This document shows positions 1 through 8,767 of a stretch of DNA of 64,000 nucleotides, piece by piece; the first letter of the stretch is position 1; each line of letters opens with the position of its first letter. A program made the position numbers and the translations under genes. The notes below the pieces were generated by a model. The model saw nothing but the letters and a program-made list of their open reading frames with translations. It was not told where the DNA came from and did not search any database. Origin of the DNA: Pseudomonas synxantha BG33R (GTDB taxonomy: Bacteria; Pseudomonadota; Gammaproteobacteria; Pseudomonadales; Pseudomonadaceae); assembly GCF_000263715.2 (NCBI RefSeq), contig NZ_CM001514.1, positions 2,466,936 to 2,530,935 on the forward strand, written 5' to 3'.

Positions 1-120
1 TTCATTAAGGCTATAAACCAGAAACTGTCGGTTGATGCGGGTTGCGGTGAAGCCACACAGGACCACTGCGTTGAGTAGCTGGCCTTGGGTATCGGGTACT
101 TCAAGCGTTCGAAATAACAT
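1..120 (-). CDS. Partial unknown protein, N-terminal 40 residues only
   Basis: An open frame on the minus strand starts with ATG at 120 and stays open to the window edge, giving 40 residues beginning MLFRTLEVPD. A GGAG about 11 bases upstream of the ATG could be a ribosome binding site. The visible part has no signal peptide and no recognisable motif, so I cannot name it. It would be divergent from the ABC transporter operon that starts at 361. It could be a chance open frame, because only 120 bases are visible. Confidence 0.35.
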   Translation of the reverse strand, partial: MLFRTLEVPDTQGQLLNAVVLCGFTATRINRQFLVYSLNE

Positions 121-360
121 GGGAAAGATGGCTCCGCTAGCATGGGCGGTTGGTTGAGGGGCGGTAGCGTAACCGCTGGAAGATGGAGGTGTCGTAAGAC
201 AATTCGTGCTTTCCGGCAGACACTTCGACTTGCGCCAAGGAACAATCGGATTTTCCGTTAATGAGGTTTCAGTATCCGTACCCTATCGATAAGGTGCGTC
301 GCGAAACGAAGCGTGCACTCTCAGACGCTTCGCCGCGTCTGAGCAGGTAACTGGGCAACC
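121..360. promoter_or_regulatory. Intergenic region before the ABC export operon
   Basis: No gene is seen in these 240 bases. They contain a near-perfect 16-base palindrome at 280-295 (ACCCTATCGATAAGGT, one mismatched pair) about 65 bases before the ATG of the ABC transporter gene, where an operator could lie. No convincing -35/-10 pair was identified by eye. Confidence 0.3.
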
Positions 361-1284
361 ATGATCGATATAACGCATTTGACCAAACGTTTCGGCAAAG
401 CCCTGGCAGTAGACGATGTGTCTTTCAAGGCCACCTCGGGTGAGGTACTGGGGATGCTCGGCCCCAACGGTGCGGGAAAGTCCACCACCCTGCGTATGCT
501 CACCGGGTTCATGGCGCCCACCTCAGGCACCGCCAACCTCTTTGGTTTTGATATACGCCGTCAGACACGCCACGCTCAACGTCTGATCGGCTACGTTCCT
601 GAAACAGCTGCTTGCTATAACGAAATGTCCGTCGCAAGTTTTTTGGGTTTTATTGCTCAAGTGCGTGGCTTTCGTGGGCGCGAAAAGACGGCGCGGGTCA
701 CGGCCATGCTTGAGCAATTCGAGCTGATGGAAGTACGTGGCCAGACCATCGACACCCTATCCAAGGGTTTCCAGCGCCGGGTCGGATTGGCGCAAGCGAT
801 TCTGCATGATCCAAAGATACTGATTCTCGATGAGCCCACCGATGGCCTGGACCCGAATCAGAAGTACCGCGTGCGCGAGCAAGTCAAGGAGTTGGCCCGC
901 GACAAAATCGTCATCATTTCTACCCACATCCTCGAAGAGGTTACTGCATTGTGCGGCCGCGTGCTGGTCATGGATAAAGGTCGGCTGTTGGTCGACAGCA
1001 CCCCTCTGGAACTGGAAGGTCGTTCGCGCTATCACCAGGCTGTTACGTTGTACGCCACCCGGCCTCTGGATGTAATGACGCTTGGCATGCTGCCCGGCGT
1101 TGCAGGCATAGAGGCGGGGCCTGAACCCTATAGCGTGCGGGTGCTGGCGCGCACGGGAACGGTCATATTACCGGCCATCAATTCGTTGATCCTGAGTCGC
1201 GGTTGGGATGTACCGCGCCAGGAAGTCGAGCGAGGCTCACTGGGGGAGGTCTTCCGGTTGCTGACGCGGGAGCAACAACCATGA
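361..1284 (+). CDS. ABC transporter ATP-binding protein, GldA-like
   Basis: Cytoplasmic ATPase of an ABC-2 export system, 307 residues. Walker A is GPNGAGKST at about 34-42, Walker B is ILILDEP at about 153-159, and the switch histidine is His189 in STHILEEV. The usual LSGGQ signature is replaced by LSKGF (about 133-137), a drift common in the GldA/NatA branch. The last 90 residues are the variable C-terminal extension of that branch. Its stop overlaps the start of the permease gene by four bases (ATGA), so the two are translationally coupled, and a GldG-like gene follows. The substrate is unknown; GldAFG-type systems are linked to gliding or surface export in Bacteroidetes, but in pseudomonads the role is not established. 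Confidence 0.9.
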   Translation: MIDITHLTKRFGKALAVDDVSFKATSGEVLGMLGPNGAGKSTTLRMLTGFMAPTSGTANLFGFDIRRQTRHAQRLIGYVPETAACYNEMSVASFLGFIAQVRGFRGREKTARVTAMLEQFELMEVRGQTIDTLSKGFQRRVGLAQAILHDPKILILDEPTDGLDPNQKYRVREQVKELARDKIVIISTHILEEVTALCGRVLVMDKGRLLVDSTPLELEGRSRYHQAVTLYATRPLDVMTLGMLPGVAGIEAGPEPYSVRVLARTGTVILPAINSLILSRGWDVPRQEVERGSLGEVFRLLTREQQP

Positions 1285-2015
1285 GGACGTTCTGGCCGGT
1301 GTTCAAGCGCGAACTGTGCAGTTATTTCGTCACTCCCGTCGCGTATGTGTTTACCCTCTTGCTACTGCTGCTCAGCGGTATCAGCACGTTTTACCTGGGT
1401 GACTTCTACCAGCGTAACCAGGCCGACCTGGCACCGTTCTTCGACTATCTGCCGTGGCTATATGCGTTGCTGCTGCCGGCCCTTGCCATGCGCATGTGGT
1501 CCATCGAGCGGCAGAGCGGATCTATCGAGCTGTTGATGTGCCTGGCGGTGGGTACGGCTGAGGCGGTTGTAGCCAAGTTCCTCGCCGCCTGGGTGGTCAG
1601 CGGGTTGGCGCTGGCGTTGACGTTTCCACTGGTGATTACAGTCAACTACCTGGGGGCGCCAGACAACGGCGTCATCCTTTGTGGTTATATGGCCAGTTGG
1701 CTACTGGCCGGCAGTTGCCTGGCTATTGGCGGGTGCCTGTCGGCACTGACCAAGAACCCACTGATTGCCTTCCTTACTGCAATGGCGTTATGTCTGGCAT
1801 TCATGGCCTGTGGCTTCCCGGTGGTATTGGATGTCTTGCGTGATTGGTCAAGTTTGCCGTGGCTCGATGGGGTGGCTTCGTTGAGTTTTCTCACACATTT
1901 CGAAGGACTATGCCGAGGTGTAATCGACCCGCAGGACGTGCTGTATTTTTTCAGCCAGATCATTGGCTGGCTCGCCGTCACCGTGATTGCGGTTGAATTG
2001 AAAAAGGCAGTATGA
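1281..2015 (+). CDS. ABC-2 type permease, GldF-like
   Basis: Inner-membrane partner of the ATPase just upstream, 244 residues with about six hydrophobic helices; the first (near 20-40) contains a run of leucines. I start it at the ATG at 1281, which overlaps the upstream stop codon by four bases; a start further upstream in the same frame would run deep into the ATPase gene. The motif pattern FKRELCSYF at the N-terminus followed by six helices is typical of ABC-2 permeases of the GldF family. The next gene begins four bases after its stop, so ATPase, permease and GldG-like protein are one operon. Confidence 0.88.
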   Translation: MRTFWPVFKRELCSYFVTPVAYVFTLLLLLLSGISTFYLGDFYQRNQADLAPFFDYLPWLYALLLPALAMRMWSIERQSGSIELLMCLAVGTAEAVVAKFLAAWVVSGLALALTFPLVITVNYLGAPDNGVILCGYMASWLLAGSCLAIGGCLSALTKNPLIAFLTAMALCLAFMACGFPVVLDVLRDWSSLPWLDGVASLSFLTHFEGLCRGVIDPQDVLYFFSQIIGWLAVTVIAVELKKAV

Positions 2016-2019
2016 CGCC

Positions 2020-3855
2020 ATGTCATTCAAATCGGTGACGCGCACTTGCTTGCGCCTAATGGTCATTATCGCTGGGTTCGTGGCGGTCAACTTCGAGTTG
2101 GCACCACGTTTGGCGTCCATGCGGTTGGACCTTACCGAGCAGCAGCTTTACACCCTGAGCCCGGGGTCGCGTCAGATCATTCAGGCCTTGTTGGAACCCA
2201 CCGACCTGTACTTCTACTTTTCCAGCCAGGCCGCCAGGGACCTTACGGTCATGCGCGGTTACGCGGTGCGCATCAAAGCATTGCTGCGTGAATATGAACG
2301 TGTGTCAAATGGCCGACTACGGGTGCACATGATTGACCCTGCGCCGTTTTCAGCAGACGAAGCCCGCGCAGTCGAACTTGGCCTGCAACCTGCCCCTATC
2401 GGCAAGGCGGGTGCTGCGGTTTTCTTTGGGTTGGCCATCGTTGACGCCCAGGCGCACCACGCCAGCATTGGGTTCTTTGCGCTTGAACAACAAACGTTCC
2501 TTGAGTACGACATCAGCCGCACATTGCAGAAGTTGACTCGGCCTGCGCGGCCCGTGATTGGGCTGATGTCTTCGTTGCCATTGGCAGGTGGCTTCGATGT
2601 GCAGTCGGGGCGAACCCGGCAGCCGTGGCGCATTATGCAGGAGATCAACAATGCGTTTGAAGTGCGCGAATTGGCGTCCGATGTCGACACCATCGACAGT
2701 GCACTCAATGTCTTGATGCTCGTGCATCCCAAACGGTTACCTGTGACGACACTGCGCGCTATTGACCAGTTTGTGCTGCGTGGTGGACGTTTGTTGGTGT
2801 TCGTCGACCCCTATAGTGAGCAGGATCGTGGCGATTACTATTTTGGGATACCCAGCAAAGACAAGTCTTCTGACCTCGCGCTTTTGTTCAAGGCGTGGGG
2901 CATCAAGCTTCTACCCGATAGCGTGTTAGGCGACAGCCGCTACGGTCAGTTTGTGGCATTGGCACAAGGCGCAGAGCCGGTCTGGCAACCGACCGCCCTG
3001 GGGCTGTCACCCTCTGCGATGAATGAACAGGATGTGATTACTGCTGGTATTGGCAGCCTTAACCTCACAACCGTCGGTATCTTGAGCGCCTTGCCGGGTG
3101 CAACAACTACTCTGACACCGCTGTTGCACAGTTCGGAGCAGGCTATGCCCTACAAGACGGCGCTTCTGAATCATCTGGAAAAGCCTGATGAGTTGTCCAA
3201 GAGCTTCAAGGCTACCGGCGAGCGTTACCTGATCGCGGTACGCCTGCAAGGGGCGGCACGCTCGGCTTTCCTGGACTCTCCGGGAGCGCTTACCGAGGCG
3301 CAGAATATCAACGTTGTGGTGGTGGCGGATACAGACGTATTGAGCGACAACCTGTGGGCGGATGTGCAGCAGCAAGGGGGGCGGCCAGTCACGGAGCCAT
3401 GGGCCGACAATGCGGTGTTGGTGCTCAATGCGCTGGACAGCCTGTCCGGATCGGATGCCTTGATCAGCTTACGCTCGCGGGGGCATTACAGCCGAACGTT
3501 CACTGTGGTCGAACAGTTGCAGCAGCAAGCCCGCGAGCGTTATCGCGACATGAGACGCGAGCTGCAAGATAAGCTCGATCTGGTTGAAAAGCGTCTCGTT
3601 GCGTTGGCCGCTGAACAGGGCCGTGATATGCCTCGGACGGCAGAGCAGCAAGCGACTTTTGATCAGTTCAGCAATGAAAAAGATGCGATAGACAAGGAGA
3701 TGCGTCAGGTCGCGCGCCATCTTAACTTTCAGATTGAGCAATTGGGTGTGCGTATGAGATGGCTCAATCTTGTATCTGTCCCCGTGGTGATTACTTGTTT
3801 GTTGTTGTGTGTGGCCTTCTTAAGAAAGCGAGCGCAACGCCAGCGCAATATTTAA
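2020..3855 (+). CDS. GldG-like ABC transporter auxiliary protein
   Basis: Large periplasmic auxiliary component of an ABC-2 exporter, 611 residues. A transmembrane helix near residues 8-25 is followed by a long extracytoplasmic region with the GldG-family pattern (DLTEQQLYTLSPGS near 34-47, then a Rossmann-like part with LLVFVDPYSEQ near 260). A charged coiled-coil segment lies near 500-575 and a C-terminal transmembrane helix near 583-602. This matches the ABC_transp_aux/GldG architecture, anchored at both ends. It is the third gene of the operon and lies only 16 bases before an adhesin gene, which suggests co-transcription. The transported substrate cannot be deduced from sequence. Confidence 0.85.
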   Translation: MSFKSVTRTCLRLMVIIAGFVAVNFELAPRLASMRLDLTEQQLYTLSPGSRQIIQALLEPTDLYFYFSSQAARDLTVMRGYAVRIKALLREYERVSNGRLRVHMIDPAPFSADEARAVELGLQPAPIGKAGAAVFFGLAIVDAQAHHASIGFFALEQQTFLEYDISRTLQKLTRPARPVIGLMSSLPLAGGFDVQSGRTRQPWRIMQEINNAFEVRELASDVDTIDSALNVLMLVHPKRLPVTTLRAIDQFVLRGGRLLVFVDPYSEQDRGDYYFGIPSKDKSSDLALLFKAWGIKLLPDSVLGDSRYGQFVALAQGAEPVWQPTALGLSPSAMNEQDVITAGIGSLNLTTVGILSALPGATTTLTPLLHSSEQAMPYKTALLNHLEKPDELSKSFKATGERYLIAVRLQGAARSAFLDSPGALTEAQNINVVVVADTDVLSDNLWADVQQQGGRPVTEPWADNAVLVLNALDSLSGSDALISLRSRGHYSRTFTVVEQLQQQARERYRDMRRELQDKLDLVEKRLVALAAEQGRDMPRTAEQQATFDQFSNEKDAIDKEMRQVARHLNFQIEQLGVRMRWLNLVSVPVVITCLLLCVAFLRKRAQRQRNI

Positions 3856-3871
3856 TAAAGGCACTAAGTAT

Positions 3872-4882
3872 ATGTGGGGTTTTCGCAGGTGCAGAAGAAG
3901 TCTCTGGATTGTTGTTGTAGGTCTACTGATTGCATTGCCGGGCTCTGCATTGGCAGGTTGTGTAATCAGCGGAAATAAAATCTATCCAAAAATTACGGAT
4001 GTACCATACGACAGTGGGGGTGTGATATCTACTGTTTGGCATACGGGTACCATGATGCTCAAGTGTGTTCGAATGACCAATGATGACTATACTAACGTCA
4101 TGAGTACGGTTGGTGCCTTTGCCGGCACTTCAGTGATGTTTGAAGGGGTTAATTACAAGCTTTATAAAACAAATGTTAATGATGTTTTCTATTTTGGTAC
4201 TTTTGCAGTAGATAGTGGAGCGGAACAGCAGTTCGGTTCGGTTCCCTACGTAAGTTTAAAAGAAGTAACGGGTCCCGCGACCTCGGCATTTGATATGAAA
4301 GCTTTAGTTAGAGTAAGGTTTTATAGCCCCGGCAAGAGTCTGTCTTCCGGTGTGCGCAATATAGAGCTTTTAGATCTTGTTCGAGGTGATATTAACTCTT
4401 TGAAGCCCGGCGTCTATTCTGGTAGATGGATTATGCAAAGTGAAGGTTTTTCGTTTGTGGCAAAAGGTACGTCGTGCGTACTGACAACGCCCGCCACCGT
4501 CAAATTGAAACAGGTAAGCATCGTTTCTATTCCTGCGATAGGTTCAATGGTGGAAGGGGGGGCGTTCACCTTAAGTTTAGCCTGTAATGCTAGCGCCCCC
4601 TCATTCAAGGTCAGCTACGCGATGACTGACGTTTACAACCCAGCGAATACATCTACTGTCTTAACCCTGGCTGATGAACCTTTGAAGGCGAACGGCATAG
4701 CATTGCAATTATCGGACGAGGGCCGGGCCGTTATTTTTTCTCCACCGGTGAAATCTTCAATGGGTAGTTTGACGCATGGAGCTCTTAGTAAGGCGATGAA
4801 TGTTCAGTACATTCGAACGGAAAAAGTCGCCACGCCCGGAAAAATAACCGCGGCGGTCAGTGTGACTTTTACGTACGACTAG
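3872..4882 (+). CDS. Two-domain fimbrial tip adhesin (copy 1)
   Basis: Secreted protein of 336 residues with a signal peptide of about 28 residues ending SALA before the first mature cysteine. The N-terminal half has the family marks seen in the other adhesins here: GGVIS..WH near 47-55 and FEGVNYKLY followed by DVFYFG. The C-terminal half is a pilin domain with a cysteine pair and the strand VSYAMTDVYNP, ending in an aromatic VTFTYD expected for chaperone recognition. It closely resembles the products at 12994 and, less closely, 37593. It has no chaperone or usher beside it; instead it follows a GldG-like gene by 16 bases. It may use the chaperone-usher genes 5 kb downstream. Its base composition is richer in A and T than the upstream operon. 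Confidence 0.75.
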   Translation: MWGFRRCRRSLWIVVVGLLIALPGSALAGCVISGNKIYPKITDVPYDSGGVISTVWHTGTMMLKCVRMTNDDYTNVMSTVGAFAGTSVMFEGVNYKLYKTNVNDVFYFGTFAVDSGAEQQFGSVPYVSLKEVTGPATSAFDMKALVRVRFYSPGKSLSSGVRNIELLDLVRGDINSLKPGVYSGRWIMQSEGFSFVAKGTSCVLTTPATVKLKQVSIVSIPAIGSMVEGGAFTLSLACNASAPSFKVSYAMTDVYNPANTSTVLTLADEPLKANGIALQLSDEGRAVIFSPPVKSSMGSLTHGALSKAMNVQYIRTEKVATPGKITAAVSVTFTYD

Positions 4883-5027
4883 TCAGTGGCTCGCGTCAAT
4901 TATCAATGTGCGGTTTGTCAGCTGGACGATCAAAGAGCTTTTCTGGAGCATTGGCTATTAACCGGTTCCCCACATCCTCTTAAGCTGGATTCACTGAGTT
5001 TCAGCCAGCAACAGAAAGGAAGTGAAC

Positions 5028-5777
5028 ATGAAAAGGTTGCACAAGAAAGTCGCGCTGGTGACCGGCGCCTCCAAGGGCATTGGCGCGGCCATTGCCAAAC
5101 AATTGGCCCAGGATGGCGCCACTGTCATCGTTAATTATGCCAACAGCCGCGAGGACGCTGACCGGGTGGTTGAACATATCCTGCAAACCGGCGCGAGAGC
5201 ACATGCAGTGCAGGCCGATGTGTCCAACAGCGCCGACCTCAAGGCGCTGTTCAAGACCATTGTGCATGAGCATGGTCACCTCGATATTTTGGTCAATAAT
5301 GCCGGCGTTTACTCGACCAGCGCGTTGGCCGACATCACCGAGGCGGAGTTTCACCGCCAGTTCAACCTCAATGTCCTGGGTCTGATCCAGTGCACGCAAG
5401 CAGCCGTTGAAGTGTTCAACCCTCAGGGTGGCAGCATCGTCAATATCAGTTCCAGCGTCACCTCGTTCACACCTGCCAACTCGGCGGTGTACACCGCCTC
5501 CAAGGCTGCGGTTGACGCTATCACTCGTACTCTGGCAAACGAGTTAGGGCCTAGAAATATCCGCGTTAACTCGGTCAATCCTGGGTTGGTCGTGACCGAG
5601 GGTGTGCACGCCAGTGGCTTTTTCGAAGAGGCGTTCCGGCAAAAAATTGAAGCTATTACACCGCTGGGGCGCATCGGTCTGCCCGAGGATATTGCACCCG
5701 CCGTCGCCTTCCTGGCGTCGTCGGATGCAGGCTGGATCACCGGTGAAACCCTGATAATCGGCGGCGGGCTGCACTAA
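5028..5777 (+). CDS. SDR-family oxidoreductase, FabG-like
   Basis: Cytosolic NAD(P)-dependent short-chain dehydrogenase of 249 residues. The cofactor motif is TGASKGIG near residues 12-19, the NNAG motif follows near 88-91, the catalytic serine lies in NISSSV, and YTASK supplies the Tyr-Lys pair. I start it at ATG 5028, seven bases after AAAGGA; a GTG two codons earlier would overlap that ribosome binding site. Its stop overlaps the stop of the convergent AraC regulator by three bases. With the aldehyde dehydrogenase beyond the regulator it may oxidise an alcohol and then an aldehyde, but the substrate is unknown. Confidence 0.88.
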   Translation: MKRLHKKVALVTGASKGIGAAIAKQLAQDGATVIVNYANSREDADRVVEHILQTGARAHAVQADVSNSADLKALFKTIVHEHGHLDILVNNAGVYSTSALADITEAEFHRQFNLNVLGLIQCTQAAVEVFNPQGGSIVNISSSVTSFTPANSAVYTASKAAVDAITRTLANELGPRNIRVNSVNPGLVVTEGVHASGFFEEAFRQKIEAITPLGRIGLPEDIAPAVAFLASSDAGWITGETLIIGGGLH

Positions 5778-6694
5778 ACCTGGGCGGCATGCTCGCGCAC
5801 ATAGTGGCGGGGCGACTGCAACATGACGCGCTTGAATGCCGTGCTGAATGCGCTTTCGGACTCATAACCTAATGAGAACGCAATGGTGGACACCGAGTCA
5901 TCGGAGTTCTTCAACCGATCACTGGCCAGCAACATGCGCCAGTACGTCAGGTACTCCATGGGGGCTGCGCCGACCACCTGCTTGAAGCGCAACGCGAACG
6001 CCGAGCGCGACATGGTTGCCAGTTGCGCCAGTTCCTGGACGCTCCAGCGATGGGCTGGGTCGGCGTGCATCGCGCTCAAGGCAACACTGAGGTTGCGGTC
6101 GGCCAAACCGTAAAACCACCCGATGCCGCTGCTTTCCAGGGTCGCCAAGTGAGTGCGCAAAACTTCGACCAGCATCAGGTGCGCCAAGTGTTCGTTCATC
6201 AGCGAGCGGCCTGGGCGCTTCTGCTGCAACTCCGAGGTGAACCGCTCCAGCGCCCAGCGCAGGACCGAGGCCTGCGGTTCATTGCCTTGTACGTGAACCA
6301 GCGAGGGCAGGCCGCTGAGTAGCAATTGAGTAGGGACACCGGTGAAGTCAAAGCGGCCACCGACCAACTGAGTTTCATCGCCGCCGTAATGCAGGGCCAG
6401 TTCGTCCGCCGCAAGGGTTTGAAAGTGACCGTCGGAATTCATCACCGGCTGGGACATATCACTGTAGAGCGAAAAAGGCATGCCTCTGGTCATCAGAAAG
6501 CAATCGCCCTGATGCAGTCGCTGCGGTTGCTGTTCTCCATCCACTTGCAGCCAGCAACTGCCCTTGACCACCGCGGTGAACTTGATGCCTTCGCGTTCAG
6601 GAAAGGTGAAGGCCCAATCACCGCCCAAGGACAGCGTGGCGGAGTGGTAATTACGGATTCTCAACAATGAAAGGACGTCGGACAGAGGATCCAT
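5774..6694 (-). CDS. AraC-family regulator with N-terminal cupin
   Basis: Transcription factor of 306 residues. The N-terminal part is a cupin-like ligand domain of the AraC_binding_2/cupin_6 type (GDCFLMTRGMPFSLYSD near 64-80). The C-terminal 100 residues hold two helix-turn-helix motifs; the second, STIAFSLGYESESAFSTAF, is the AraC signature. It is divergent from the aldehyde dehydrogenase at 6781 with an 86-base gap and convergent with the SDR gene, so control of the aldehyde dehydrogenase is likely. The family commonly activates an adjacent oxidoreductase in response to its substrate. The inducer cannot be read from sequence. Confidence 0.88.
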   Translation of the reverse strand: MDPLSDVLSLLRIRNYHSATLSLGGDWAFTFPEREGIKFTAVVKGSCWLQVDGEQQPQRLHQGDCFLMTRGMPFSLYSDMSQPVMNSDGHFQTLAADELALHYGGDETQLVGGRFDFTGVPTQLLLSGLPSLVHVQGNEPQASVLRWALERFTSELQQKRPGRSLMNEHLAHLMLVEVLRTHLATLESSGIGWFYGLADRNLSVALSAMHADPAHRWSVQELAQLATMSRSAFALRFKQVVGAAPMEYLTYWRMLLASDRLKNSDDSVSTIAFSLGYESESAFSTAFKRVMLQSPRHYVREHAAQV

Positions 6695-6780
6695 GCAGCA
6701 CCTGATTGGACGAAAAATAAAGTAATTGCAATTTTATATCAGGGTTCATCCAGATTTCACCTTTAAATATGAGGTTCTCC

Positions 6781-8256
6781 ATGCATATCCATTTTGATGC
6801 GTCTTATGGTCCACTGATCAACGGGGTGTTTGAAACTGACGATAAATCGCGCTCGTTTGCCGCAGTCGACCCCGCCACGGGCAGGCACTTGGCCTATATC
6901 CGCTATTGCGATGCCACGGACGTCGACCGCGCCGTTAATGCAGCGCATGCAGCGTTTCCAGCCTGGCGTGCCATGGGCCAGCAGATGCGCGCACGTTTGG
7001 TAAATCTGCTGGCGGACGAGATAGAAGAGCACAGTGAACGCCTGGCCATGATCGATGCCCATGACGTGGGCCGTTGCATCAGCGAAGTACGCAAGGACTA
7101 CCTTACCGCCGTCCGGCACTATCGCTATTTCGCCTCAGTGATCATGGCTCATGAAGACACTGGTCGGGAAATCGACGGTGGTTACGCTATTGCCAAGCGT
7201 GAACCCTTGGGTGTGTGCGGACAGATCATTCCCTGGAACGCGCCGGCGATTATGGCTGCGTTCAAGCTCGCTCCGGCATTGGTAGCCGGCAATACCGTTG
7301 TCCTGAAGCCCGATGAAAACGCTTCTTTATCGACGCTTGAATTAGGCAAGCTGATTAACAAGATCTTCCCAGCCGGGGTGGTAAACATGGTCACCGGGTT
7401 GGGTGAGGTAGTCGGTGCGGCGTTGAGCGAGCATCCTCTGGTCAGGAAGCTGTCATTTACTGGCAGTACGCAAGTCGGTCGCACCGTGGCCGGTGTGGCC
7501 GCCCGGCGTCTGGTGCCCGCGACACTCGAACTGGGGGGCAAGAGCGCCAATATTGTGTTCCCCGATATCGACGACATTGATGCGGTGGTCGATAACGCCA
7601 CCTTCGCAGCTATTCATAACAACGGGCAGTCATGCCTGGCCGGCACCCGCTTGTTTGTGCATGCCGCGATTTTTGAAGTGTTCAAGCAAAAGCTGATTGC
7701 CGCGTTCAATCGTGTGAAAGTGGGGTCTCCGCTGTCCGAAGAGTCGCGGGTCAGTTGCCTGATCAACGCGCAACAAGGTGAGCGTGTGTTGAGCTACATC
7801 ACTATGGGCTTAGAGGAGGGCGCCGAGCTGCTCGCGGGGGGCGGTCGCGCAGTCGTATCAGGTAGTGAATACGGTTACTTCATCCAGCCAACCTTGTTAC
7901 TAACGCATAATGACATGAGCATCTGCCAGGAAGAGATTTTTGGCCCGGTACTCTCGCTGATCGTGTGGGATGATTATGAAACGATGATCGCCCAGGCCAA
8001 TGACACCGAATACGGTTTGGCGTCCGGAATCTATACCAGTAACTTGCAGCACGCTATGGAAACCGCAGCAAGGTTGGAGGCGGGATCGGTGTGGGTCAAT
8101 CGTTATTCGAACATTACCGATGGCACCGCCTTTGGCGGCTATAAAAATAGTGGTATTGGCCGAGAGTTCTGTCGGGAGACCCTGAATGCCTACACGCAGA
8201 TCAAAACTGTGACGGTACAAGCAAGGTTGCCGAATGTATGGTTCGCCGAAAGATAA
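6781..8256 (+). CDS. NAD-dependent aldehyde dehydrogenase
   Basis: Oxidises an aldehyde to the acid with NAD(P)+. The protein has 491 residues from ATG 6781, which is preceded by GAGG at six bases; an ATG four codons upstream has no ribosome binding site. The general base Glu250 lies in LELGGKS, the nucleophile Cys285 in NNGQSCLAG, and the cofactor loop FTGSTQVG is near 226-233. The sequence is of the betaine/phenylacetaldehyde dehydrogenase type (IIPWNAP, KNSGIGRE), but I cannot assign the substrate. It is divergent from the AraC regulator, and the SDR gene beyond that may supply its aldehyde. A terminator-like hairpin follows 115 bases after the stop. Confidence 0.9.
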   Translation: MHIHFDASYGPLINGVFETDDKSRSFAAVDPATGRHLAYIRYCDATDVDRAVNAAHAAFPAWRAMGQQMRARLVNLLADEIEEHSERLAMIDAHDVGRCISEVRKDYLTAVRHYRYFASVIMAHEDTGREIDGGYAIAKREPLGVCGQIIPWNAPAIMAAFKLAPALVAGNTVVLKPDENASLSTLELGKLINKIFPAGVVNMVTGLGEVVGAALSEHPLVRKLSFTGSTQVGRTVAGVAARRLVPATLELGGKSANIVFPDIDDIDAVVDNATFAAIHNNGQSCLAGTRLFVHAAIFEVFKQKLIAAFNRVKVGSPLSEESRVSCLINAQQGERVLSYITMGLEEGAELLAGGGRAVVSGSEYGYFIQPTLLLTHNDMSICQEEIFGPVLSLIVWDDYETMIAQANDTEYGLASGIYTSNLQHAMETAARLEAGSVWVNRYSNITDGTAFGGYKNSGIGREFCRETLNAYTQIKTVTVQARLPNVWFAER

Positions 8257-8370
8257 AAACAGGCAATTCATTTGGGTAGTTGATTTTTTTGCGCCCACCA
8301 GCGCCTTGCGCATGTTGAGTGCTTTAGAATCGATAAAAACATGCAAGGTTAAAATGTAGAAGTTTAGGTT

Positions 8371-8403
8371 GGCGTTGCCTCACAGAGGCACGCCAATTTT
8401 TTT
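8371..8403 (+). terminator. Rho-independent terminator
   Basis: An inverted repeat (GGCGTTGCCTC, loop ACA, GAGGCACGCC) with one unpaired base is followed by AA and seven T residues. It lies 115 bases downstream of the aldehyde dehydrogenase and separates that gene from the fimbrial region. Confidence 0.8.
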
Positions 8404-8767
8404 GTCTCGGTGCGGTCGAGTTTCTTTTCCACTGATGATGTGACTCACTTCATGCCTGAATGTGAATCGTGTTAGAAATATCAATGATCCCTCTCGGTGT
8501 GTGATTGGTTTTCCGCTATCGGAATTCCCGTCAGAATATATTTCATCATATTTTATATGCTCTAATTCATCATGTTTTGTTAGGGTTGATGTCGGCAGAG
8601 AAAAATTATTTATACGGTGTAGGAATAGTCCTACAGCGTCTGAGGATCTATCTTTGGTCTGTGTGGATCGCTGCGGTTGGCTGCTTGTGTGAGATGGGTA
8701 GAATTCGGGAACTCTTAAGCAGAGTGAACTTATCTATTTGTTGTTGCCAACCTAGAGGTACACAGTC
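8404..8767 (+). promoter_or_regulatory. AT-rich control region of the fimbrial operon
   Basis: No convincing gene is seen in these 364 bases; short open frames lack a ribosome binding site and coding character. The stretch is rich in A and T and ends at the GTG of the fimbrin gene. It contains the palindrome described separately at 8618-8635. A possible sigma-70 promoter follows, with TTGGCT at 8677-8682 and TAGAAT at 8699-8704 (16-base spacer). Confidence 0.45.
8618..8635 (+). promoter_or_regulatory. RcsB-box-like palindrome before fimbrin gene
   Basis: TGTAGGAATAGTCCTACA has perfect 7-base arms around ATAG. Its 14-base core TAGGAATAGTCCTA matches 12 of 14 positions of the enterobacterial RcsB/RcsA box as I know it (TAAGAATATTCCTA). 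It sits 43 bases before a possible -35 hexamer and 133 bases before the fimbrin start, a plausible activator position. An RcsB-like regulator is encoded 5.5 kb downstream. Confidence 0.6.
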
